Positions 1-5,482 of a stretch of DNA of 13,399 nucleotides are shown in pieces. The position numbers were made by a program, and so were the translations under genes. Every line of letters begins with the position of its first letter. Position 1 is the stretch's first letter. The notes under the pieces were generated by a model. It worked only from the letters and a program-made list of their open reading frames with translations. It was not told the DNA's origin and did no database searches. The DNA is from CAZMXI01 sp964570205 (lineage in GTDB: Bacteria > Planctomycetota > Phycisphaerae > Tepidisphaerales > Tepidisphaeraceae), in the NCBI GenBank assembly GCA_964570205.1, contig CAZMXI010000138.1, positions 1-13,399 on the forward strand, in the 5' to 3' direction.

Positions 1-260
1 AGCAGCACCAGCAGCAGGATGCCACCGGCGATGCGGAAATCGTTCACCGTGATCTGCAGAAACTCAAAGATCGCCCGCCCCAGAAACATGAACACCACGG
101 TGATCGCAATCGCCGCCGCAACCGCCTCGAACGTCACCTCGCGCCGCCGCTTCGCCGGCAGCTTCTCCGTCACACCGAGAAACACCGGAATCAGCCCGAA
201 TGGGTCGATCGCCACGAACAGCGGTATGAACACCGCGAGGAATTCATGGATGCTCGTCAT
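1..260 (-). CDS. MarC-family integral membrane protein (partial, C-terminus off the left edge)
   Basis: Reading the minus strand from the ATG at 260-258 gives 86 residues beginning MTSIHEFLAVFIPLFVAIDP. A hydrophobic first helix contains the FVAIDPFGLIPVFLGVTE block, a basic KRRRE turn follows, then a second helix, and the visible part ends in FRIAGGILLLVL. The IDPFG-IPVFL and AGGILLL blocks are typical of the MarC/UPF0056 family of six-helix inner-membrane proteins, whose transport function is not settled despite the historical link to multiple antibiotic resistance. The start overlaps the end of the HIT gene by 17 bases, so the two are probably cotranscribed and translationally coupled. About 60% of the protein lies outside the window. 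Family assignment rests on visible motifs and hydrophobicity; substrate is unknown. Confidence 0.82.
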   Translation of the reverse strand, partial: MTSIHEFLAVFIPLFVAIDPFGLIPVFLGVTEKLPAKRRREVTFEAVAAAIAITVVFMFLGRAIFEFLQITVNDFRIAGGILLLVL

Positions 261-783
261 GGCTCTGGTTCGCCTGCTCCGACATCTGCTCGCGTGCCAG
301 CGTCAGCTCCTGCCAGAGCTGGCTCATCGCCTGCGGCACCACTTCCGTCTCGCCCACCACATGCATGAAGTTGGTGTCGCCCGCCCACCGCGGCACGATG
401 TGCTGGTGAACATGCCCGGGCACCCCCGCCCCGGCGCACCGCCCCAGGTTGATCCCCACGTTGAAACCCTGCGCCGAAACGCACCCCTTCAGCAAACGGA
501 TCGCCTCAACCGTCTGCGATTGAAGGTCGCACAGCTCTTTGTGCGACAGCTCCTCCAGCTCGGCCTTGTGCACACGCGGCGCCACCAGAAGGTGCCCGTT
601 GGTGTACGGAAACCGGTTGATCAGCACCACGCTGTGCTCGCTGACCCACAACACCAGCCGCTGCCGACGCTGCTCGTCGGTCGTCGCGGTGGCCGCCTCG
701 CAGATAAAACACCCCGATCCGGACTGATCCAGCGACCGGATGTAATCCATCCGCCAGGGCGCATAAAGGTTGGTCGTCGCCAT
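244..783 (-). CDS. HIT-family protein (histidine triad nucleotide hydrolase/phosphorylase, Ap4A phosphorylase-like)
   Basis: This is a 179-residue cytosolic protein. The histidine triad is H124-V-H126-Q-H128-I-V-P, in the context GHVHQHIVPRW; the central histidine of this motif normally attacks the alpha phosphate of a nucleotide substrate. N108 in FNVGINLG and the upstream RFPYTNGHLLVAP block match HIT strands. The N-terminal APWRMDYI and a CFIC pair (C25, C28), probably zinc-binding with a downstream histidine, resemble the long actinobacterial and planctomycete HIT proteins related to diadenosine tetraphosphate phosphorylase. The length fits that subgroup better than the ~110-residue Hint type. 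The start at 783 puts the APWRM block at the N-terminus, but no clear Shine-Dalgarno sequence precedes it. It reads directly into the overlapping MarC-family gene. Substrate (Ap4A, AMP-lysine or other) is inference. Confidence 0.9.
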   Translation of the reverse strand: MATTNLYAPWRMDYIRSLDQSGSGCFICEAATATTDEQRRQRLVLWVSEHSVVLINRFPYTNGHLLVAPRVHKAELEELSHKELCDLQSQTVEAIRLLKGCVSAQGFNVGINLGRCAGAGVPGHVHQHIVPRWAGDTNFMHVVGETEVVPQAMSQLWQELTLAREQMSEQANQSHDEHP

Positions 784-972
784 CGCCGGCCCATGGTAAG
801 ACCTTGCCGCCCACCCCGCAACGGCCGTGCTACACGCCTTCGGCGTCTTAGATCAATTCGGCCGCTACAAGGTCTTTTTTCGCGGGAAGCGCGCCCCGCC
901 GACACGGCATGTTGGGCAAACGGGCGGGACGCATTGCATTGTGGCAATCTGGGGAATCCTGGGGCGGAGGAA

Positions 973-990
973 TATGGGTGCAAACCCATA
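973..990. repeat. short perfect inverted repeat with GNRA-type loop
   Basis: TATGGGT at 973-979 and ACCCATA at 984-990 are perfect reverse complements separated by GCAA. As RNA this is a 7-base-pair stem closed by a GNRA tetraloop; as DNA it could be a dyad operator. It lies 28 bases upstream of the candidate -35 box of the propeller gene, so a transcript from that promoter would not contain it and an operator role fits better than a leader role. Function is inference. Confidence 0.4.
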
Positions 991-1017
991 CTGTTTCGGG
1001 AGTTGCGGGGAATTTTC

Positions 1018-1046
1018 TTGACCAGTCGAGCGGGCGGGTGGACAAT
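1018..1046 (+). promoter_or_regulatory. candidate sigma70-type promoter for the propeller gene
   Basis: TTGACC (1018-1023) matches the -35 consensus at five of six positions. After a 17-base spacer, GACAAT (1041-1046) matches the -10 consensus at four of six. A start near 1053 would give a 5' leader of about 100 bases before the ATG at 1154. The only support is the consensus match and the correct spacing upstream of a gene. Confidence 0.4.
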
Positions 1047-1153
1047 GTCAGGAGGTCAGTCACCATGGGTGGAGGGCTGTTGGCGCTTCCCTTGGGGTCT
1101 TCCAGTGAATTGGTGCATGGGCCGGGTCAAGTGCATGTAAATGGGAGCGAGTC

Positions 1154-4100
1154 ATGGGCATGGGATGGGCGCGAGGGCGAAAGCACGGGAAGGCTGTGGG
1201 GCGGAAGCTGGAGCTGCTGGCGGCGACGGCGCAGGTGCTGGCCAAGGCGGCTGGGGCCAAGCGGCCGAGTTTGGCCGAGCGGCTGGAGGGGAGGGTGCTG
1301 CTGAGTGGAGCCCTCATCGACATTGATTTCCCGGGCAACATCACATATCCCACAGGCGATGCCCCTTGGTCCGTTCTGGCCGCGGACGTCGATCGTGATG
1401 GGTGCGTCGACTTGGTCACGGCAAACGCTGTTGGAAACGTGTCCATATTGCGCAACCGAGAAGATGGCACATTCCACCCACATGTCGAGTATGCCGTCGG
1501 CGGCTATTGCCGCTCGGTGGCTGCCGGCGATTTGAACAGCGATGGGTATGTCGATGTCGTGACGGGGACCATCTCGCTGGGCGCTGTATCGGTGCTGCTC
1601 AATCGAGGCGATGGAACGTTTGGAGATTACGTGGCCTATAAGGTTGGTGCAGCTCCGGTCTCTGTGGCCATAACAGACCTGGACGGGGACGGGGACGCGG
1701 ATCTGGTAACAGCGGACCATGGGGCGGGCACCGTCACAGTCCTGCTCAATCACGGCGATGGCGTGTTCGATGCCGGAATGGCCTATTCGGTCGGGAAGTA
1801 CCCGATGTCTGTTGCAGCTGCGGATGTGGATGGGGATGGGCGCGCGGACCTTGCTGTGGCGCACTTGTCAACCAATAATGGGATTAGCGTGTTGCGCAAC
1901 AAGGGCGATGGGACCTTTGACGCCAAAGTCGAGTACTTTGTGGGCGCGCAGCAACTGTCAGTGACTGCGGCGGATTTCGAGCGAGATGGACATGTGGACT
2001 TGGNNNNNNNNNNAGTGGCCACGGGCTCTGGTTTGATGACGCTGCACAATCGAGGCGATGGGACGTTCGATGCGCCGGTGAATTGCACCTCCGGGAGATC
2101 TTGTGTGTCCGTTGCTGCCGCTGACTTCGACGCCGATGGGCACCCAGATCTCGTTGCGGCGAGCAGCACGACGGGTGCAATGGTGTTACGCCGGCGCGGC
2201 GATGGGACCTTCGAACCTCCCATTACGTACGCATCACGCCAATTTGCATCTGTGGCCGTGGGAGACGTCGATGGCGATAATTACATCGACGTTGTCGCAG
2301 CCACCACCCAGTCGGACGATGTTTCTGTGCTGCGGAATCGCGGGACTCCTCTATTCCAATCGCAGACCATTTATGCCACTGGTCACAATCCATCTTCCGC
2401 CGCTGTGGCGGATATCGACGGGGATGGGAAGCTGGACCTCATTACCGCCAACAGCTCCTTGGTGTTGTTCGCGATGAAGAATCAGGGGGAGGGCAGGTTT
2501 CCAGCTCGTGCTGAATACGTCTTGAGCCACACGGCCCTCACCGTTGCCGCTGCAGACATTGATGGCGATGGTGACGCCGACGTAATGGTAGGACAGTTGT
2601 GCAGCAGTGTACCGGTATACCGGGGGAGCATAGCTGTGCTGCGCAACAGAGGCGATGGCACTTTTGAGGACGAAGTCATATACGAACTGGACACAATGCC
2701 ATGGCACATCGTGGCTGCTGACTTGGATGGCGATGGATATTCGGATTTGGCCGCGGCTTCTACCAGCGGTTATCCCGATTTCGCGGGTGGCATCTCATTG
2801 CTGCGCGGGCGAGGTGATGGGACCTTCGAGGCCGAAGTGTTCTACGCGATGGACGAGGGTCCCGCGGCGATTGCCGCAGCGGACATCGATGGAGATGGAC
2901 GTACAGACCTCGTGACGGCAAGCCGGAAGTCAGATACGGTCAGCGTACACCACAACCTCCCAGGCGGAACGTTCGTGCCATCAGGCAAGTACGCGGTAGG
3001 CCGAGCACCACGATGGATTGCCGCGGCTGACGTTGACGGTGATGGTCGCGCAGATGTGGTGACGGCGGACTGGGACGCGAACACCGTTACTGTGCTGCGA
3101 AACGCTGGTGATGGGGGGCTGGGAACATCTGTGGGCTATGCGGCAGGGGCCAGACCCAGTCATGTCGCATTGGCCGACGTGAGCGGAGATGGTTACATTG
3201 ACATTGTCACGGCAAATGCCGGTAGCTACCCGCAATGGGGCTCGACGGTTTCGGTGCTGCGCAATCAGAAGGACGGGACGTTTGAGGCGCAAGCGATCTA
3301 TGCTGTCGGGCGTGAGCCCCGTTCGGTCGTTGCGGCAGACCTCAATGGCGATGGATGTTTGGACTTGGCGACCGCGAATTTCGGTTCGCAAGACGTATCG
3401 GTGCTCCTCAACATAGGTCGGACGCAGGTCGTTCAGGATTCCTGGCAGGGTACGGCGGATGGGGATGGATTCTACCTGGTCCAGGATGCCGCGCAGGAGA
3501 AGCTGGTCGTCTATGCGGGATATCTGCCGGAGGGAGAACCTTCGCCAGGCATTCCGCTGGGGCATGACGAGCGGCTGAGCTTCGATCTGGGCGGAGGCGC
3601 CGACGAATTGATTGTGAACTTTGGCCAGGGCGACCCGCTGCCGGTTGGCGGATTGCTGGTGCGCGGCGGAGAGGGCAGCGACACGCTCAAGCTGGTGAAC
3701 GTGCCGGCCGGGATGCAGGTTACACTGGGGCCGGACCATGTGGCGGCGGGCGCAGGTTCGATCCAGCTTGACGGCGTGGAAGTGCTGAGCATGCAGGGCG
3801 GGATGCTGGCAGGGGCGTTGCCGGCCGGAGGCAGCAAGGTCGTGCGCGTAAGCGAAGTCCAGATCGGAGCGCTGGACCTGAATGACAACGCGCTGATTGT
3901 GGACTGTGCTGATGCGAACTCGGCTGAGGCGATGCGGAAGGCGCTGGGGACGGCGATTGCAGACGGGAGCCTGAGCGCCAGCGGCATGAACAAGCCGGAA
4001 CGAAAGCTGGTGGTGGCCATCGCCGGGGATATGGGGCTGACCGAATTCGCCGGACAGCAGGTCTCGGCCAGCAGTATCCTGGTCCAATACACGTGGGCGG

Positions 4101-4405
4101 CGGATGCGAATCTGGACGGGCAGGTGACGACGGCGGATTTCGCGGAGCTAGGCAAAGGGTACGTGGTTTATCAGCTCAACCAGGGCAATCCGCAGGCGGG
4201 GTTTGCGACGAAGTTTACATCGGGGGATTTTGATGGCGATGGGAAGGTCGGGACCAGCGACTTTGCCATCTTGAGCAAGGCCTACGTGCAGAGCCAGCTT
4301 GAGAAGCAGCAGGGCCAGACCGGCCAGGCCGCTCGGGGGAAGGTGTTCCAGGCCAAGAAGCGGATTCGCCTGCGGGCGACTCATCGCAGGCCGGTGAGGA
4401 GATGA
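1154..4405 (+). CDS. FG-GAP/VCBS beta-propeller surface protein with dockerin-like C-terminus
   Basis: This 1083-residue protein is probably exported. A basic, alanine-rich N-terminus leads to LEGRVLLSG (44-52), a short motif common near the N-terminus of large planctomycete secreted proteins. Residues 74-755 are 14 tandem repeats of 47-55 residues, each with a calcium-loop core such as DVDGDGRADL and a RNxGDGTF turn; these are FG-GAP/VCBS blades. Residues about 756-980 are glycine-rich and beta-rich with no domain I can name. Two EF-type loops follow: D984-N986-D988...D995 and D1025-D1027-D1029...D1036, spaced like a type I dockerin duplication. The tail is strongly basic. The start is supported by GGGAG at 1143-1147 with a 6-base spacer. 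Ten Ns fall within blade 5. The likely role is calcium-dependent surface or matrix binding; the ligand is unknown. Confidence 0.87.
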   Translation: MGMGWARGRKHGKAVGRKLELLAATAQVLAKAAGAKRPSLAERLEGRVLLSGALIDIDFPGNITYPTGDAPWSVLAADVDRDGCVDLVTANAVGNVSILRNREDGTFHPHVEYAVGGYCRSVAAGDLNSDGYVDVVTGTISLGAVSVLLNRGDGTFGDYVAYKVGAAPVSVAITDLDGDGDADLVTADHGAGTVTVLLNHGDGVFDAGMAYSVGKYPMSVAAADVDGDGRADLAVAHLSTNNGISVLRNKGDGTFDAKVEYFVGAQQLSVTAADFERDGHVDLXXXXVATGSGLMTLHNRGDGTFDAPVNCTSGRSCVSVAAADFDADGHPDLVAASSTTGAMVLRRRGDGTFEPPITYASRQFASVAVGDVDGDNYIDVVAATTQSDDVSVLRNRGTPLFQSQTIYATGHNPSSAAVADIDGDGKLDLITANSSLVLFAMKNQGEGRFPARAEYVLSHTALTVAAADIDGDGDADVMVGQLCSSVPVYRGSIAVLRNRGDGTFEDEVIYELDTMPWHIVAADLDGDGYSDLAAASTSGYPDFAGGISLLRGRGDGTFEAEVFYAMDEGPAAIAAADIDGDGRTDLVTASRKSDTVSVHHNLPGGTFVPSGKYAVGRAPRWIAAADVDGDGRADVVTADWDANTVTVLRNAGDGGLGTSVGYAAGARPSHVALADVSGDGYIDIVTANAGSYPQWGSTVSVLRNQKDGTFEAQAIYAVGREPRSVVAADLNGDGCLDLATANFGSQDVSVLLNIGRTQVVQDSWQGTADGDGFYLVQDAAQEKLVVYAGYLPEGEPSPGIPLGHDERLSFDLGGGADELIVNFGQGDPLPVGGLLVRGGEGSDTLKLVNVPAGMQVTLGPDHVAAGAGSIQLDGVEVLSMQGGMLAGALPAGGSKVVRVSEVQIGALDLNDNALIVDCADANSAEAMRKALGTAIADGSLSASGMNKPERKLVVAIAGDMGLTEFAGQQVSASSILVQYTWAADANLDGQVTTADFAELGKGYVVYQLNQGNPQAGFATKFTSGDFDGDGKVGTSDFAILSKAYVQSQLEKQQGQTGQAARGKVFQAKKRIRLRATHRRPVRR
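1373..3418 (+). repeat. 14 tandem FG-GAP/VCBS blade repeats (about 147 bases each)
   Basis: Fourteen copies of a 47-55-codon unit run head to tail through the propeller gene. Each starts at a hydrophobic strand ending in AADxDGDG and ends after a RNxGDGTF turn. At DNA level the stretch encoding RGDGTF recurs nearly unchanged, for example around 1600 and 2050. Copies 1-7 cover residues 74-415 (342 residues) and copies 8-14 cover 416-755 (340 residues). Copies 7 and 8 are the most diverged in the GDGTF turn (GTPLF and GEGRF). Confidence 0.9.
2004..2013. other. assembly gap or masked bases (10 Ns)
   Basis: Ten Ns interrupt blade 5 of the propeller gene between a DGHVDL loop and VATGSG. Ten is a common placeholder size, but the frame is kept and the DL-to-LHN distance (26 residues from the loop aspartate) matches blade 4 exactly. 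The partial codon at 2003 (g) also fits the Val or Ala that usually follows DL. The true gap is therefore probably 10 bases or close to it, although the loss or gain of one or more whole blades cannot be excluded. Confidence 0.95.
4103..4264 (+). other. dockerin-like pair of calcium-binding loops (protein domain)
   Basis: Residues 984-996 (DANLDGQVTTADF) and 1025-1037 (DFDGDGKVGTSDF) both follow the DxNxDGxVxxxDF-type pattern of the first half of an EF-hand and are separated by about 28 residues. Each is followed by a helix-like segment (AELGKGY, AILSKAY). This duplicated arrangement is that of type I dockerins and of the widespread planctomycete C-terminal dockerin-like domain. No cohesin is visible in the window, so a cellulosome role cannot be claimed. 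Confidence 0.75.
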
Positions 4406-4473
4406 TCGACTGTCTCCCATGGCCTCTGGCGGCCTCGATCCCCTTCCCGGCAGATTTGCTCGAAACGAACGCA

Positions 4474-4500
4474 GGTTGCCTGGGCCTGCCAAGGCAAGCC
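4474..4500. terminator. candidate stem-loop between convergent propeller and hisF genes
   Basis: GGTTGCCT (4474-4481) pairs with AGGCAAGCC (4492-4500), leaving one bulged G and a 10-base loop. It sits in the 135-base spacer between two converging genes, where a bidirectional terminator is expected. There is no strong T-run on either side, so rho-independent action is doubtful. Confidence 0.3.
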
Positions 4501-4535
4501 GGGCTCTCATTTCACTGCCTCCCGCCTGGCTCGCT

Positions 4536-4554
4536 TGCGGCTACACCAGCCGCA
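4536..4554 (-). terminator. candidate hairpin spanning the hisF stop codon
   Basis: TGCGGCT (4536-4542) and AGCCGCA (4548-4554) form a perfect 7-base-pair stem with a 5-base loop. On the minus strand the stop codon of hisF (4543-4541) lies at the loop/stem boundary. It could end or stabilise the hisF transcript, but no U-tract follows, so it may simply reflect the coding sequence. Confidence 0.28.
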
Positions 4555-5311
4555 TCGCCACACCGTGGTCGGCCAGGAAATGCTTGACCTGCTGAATCGT
4601 ATAGGTGCCGAAATGGAAGATACTCGCGGCCAGCGCGGCATCCGCCCGGCCACGGGTCAGCACATCCAGCATGTGCTGCGGCGACCCCGCCCCGCCGCTG
4701 GCCACCACCGGAATGCTCACCGCCTCGCTCACCGCCGCCGTCATCTCCAGGTCATAGCCCGACGTCGTCCCGTCGGCGTTCATGACGTTCAGCACGATCT
4801 CCCCCGCCCCCAGGTCCTGTGCCTGCCTCACCCAATCCATCACCTGGATGCCCGTGTTCACCCGCCCGCCGTTAATAAAAACCTCCCAGTGCTCGACGCC
4901 GTCGCGCTGGACGCGATTGGCGTCCAGACCGAGCACCGTGGCGCACCGGCCGAACTTATGGGCGATTTCGGCGATCAGCTTCGGGTTCTGCACGGCCGCC
5001 GAGTTCACGCTCACCTTCTCCGCCCCCGCCTGGATCAGGGCCGTGGCATCATCCACCGTGCGGATTCCCCCGCCAACCGTCAGCGGCATGAAGATGTGCT
5101 CCATGACGCGCCGAACCAGTTCCGCCATGATCTCCCGGCCTTCATGGCTGGCGGTGATATCGTAGAACACCAGTTCATCCGCCCCGTCCGTCTGGTAGCG
5201 CTTCGCCTGCTCGACCGGATCGCCGGCATCCACGTGGTCAAAGAACTTCACGCCCTTGACGACCCGGCCACGGTCCACATCCAGACAGGGGATGATGCGT
5301 TTGGTCAGCAT
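4541..5311 (-). CDS. hisF: imidazole glycerol phosphate synthase subunit HisF
   Basis: This 256-residue protein is the cyclase subunit of IGP synthase in histidine biosynthesis. With ammonia supplied by HisH it converts PRFAR into imidazole glycerol phosphate and AICAR. It is a full-length (beta/alpha)8 barrel starting MLTKRIIPCLDVDRGRVVKG. The two catalytic aspartates fall at the family positions D11 (CLDV) and D130 (GLDANR). Phosphate-binding segments are intact: VGGGIRT near 80-85, ADGTTSGYD near 179-187, and ASGGAGS near 204-210. The frame is open for 60 codons upstream, but the start at 5311 matches the family N-terminus and puts D11 at its proper number. No Shine-Dalgarno sequence is evident. 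No other his gene is adjacent, so its partners are elsewhere. It ends facing the propeller gene and is divergent from the glycan operon. Confidence 0.97.
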   Translation of the reverse strand: MLTKRIIPCLDVDRGRVVKGVKFFDHVDAGDPVEQAKRYQTDGADELVFYDITASHEGREIMAELVRRVMEHIFMPLTVGGGIRTVDDATALIQAGAEKVSVNSAAVQNPKLIAEIAHKFGRCATVLGLDANRVQRDGVEHWEVFINGGRVNTGIQVMDWVRQAQDLGAGEIVLNVMNADGTTSGYDLEMTAAVSEAVSIPVVASGGAGSPQHMLDVLTRGRADAALAASIFHFGTYTIQQVKHFLADHGVAMRLV

Positions 5312-5482
5312 GCGAATCCAGAAGAACCGCCCCGACGCCGCCACATGGCGACGCCGGCGGCCGGGCATGATACTGGCGCATCCGATGCCGTTCAAACCAT
5401 GCGGTTTTGCCCTGCCTGACGCCACATTGCCCCGCCATGGTGGTATCACTCTGCGGAACTTGAGCTTACTGAGGATTCCAAG
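5312..5482. other. divergent spacer between hisF and the glycan operon
   Basis: These 171 bases must carry promoters in both directions. The hisF promoter candidate is at 5367-5395. For the plus-strand operon I see only a weak extended -10-like TGGTATCAC (5441-5449) with no good -35 box, followed by the GAGGA ribosome site at 5471-5475. No repeated motif or gene is apparent. Confidence 0.5.
5367..5395 (-). promoter_or_regulatory. candidate sigma70-type promoter for hisF
   Basis: On the minus strand TTGAAC (5395-5390), a 17-base spacer, and TATCAT (5372-5367) match the -35 box at four of six and the -10 box at five of six. A start near 5360 would leave about 50 bases of leader before the hisF ATG at 5311. 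This also argues against the longer reading of hisF from 5491. Confidence 0.42.

Larger units (their letters stand above)
784..1153. other. divergent intergenic spacer without a supported gene
   Basis: These 370 bases separate the minus-strand HIT gene from the plus-strand propeller gene. I see no tRNA or conserved riboswitch. The right half holds a 7-base inverted repeat with a GCAA loop (973-990), a sigma70-like promoter (1018-1046), an AGGAGG box at 1050-1055, and the GGGAG box (1143-1147) used by the propeller gene. A short run of T (about 874-880) is not preceded by a convincing stem. Reading frames here lack family motifs and look like chance. Confidence 0.6.

Noticed and set aside
834..880. 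Intrinsic terminator (ACGCC/GGCGT stem and later T-run)
   Set aside because: The stem is five pairs with a three-base loop and lies about 30 bases from the T-run, with no plus-strand gene ending here.
19..1140. 373-residue plus-strand open frame
   Set aside because: It lies antisense to the MarC-family and HIT genes, both with clear family motifs, and its own Arg/His/Pro-rich product has none.
1127..1864. 245-residue minus-strand open frame at the start of the propeller gene
   Set aside because: It is antisense to the repeat-coding sequence and gives repeated low-quality peptide (mirror of the DGDG codons), with no recognised domain.
1373..3418. CRISPR-like or satellite repeat array
   Set aside because: The periodicity is of protein blades (about 147 bases, diverged, in frame), not of identical short repeats with unique spacers.
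2981..4087. 368-residue minus-strand open frame
   Set aside because: Antisense to the propeller C-terminal region; composition rich in Arg/His/Gln, no motif. Long antisense frames are expected at this GC content.
4535..5419. 294-residue plus-strand open frame
   Set aside because: Exact antisense of hisF, which has both catalytic aspartates and full length.
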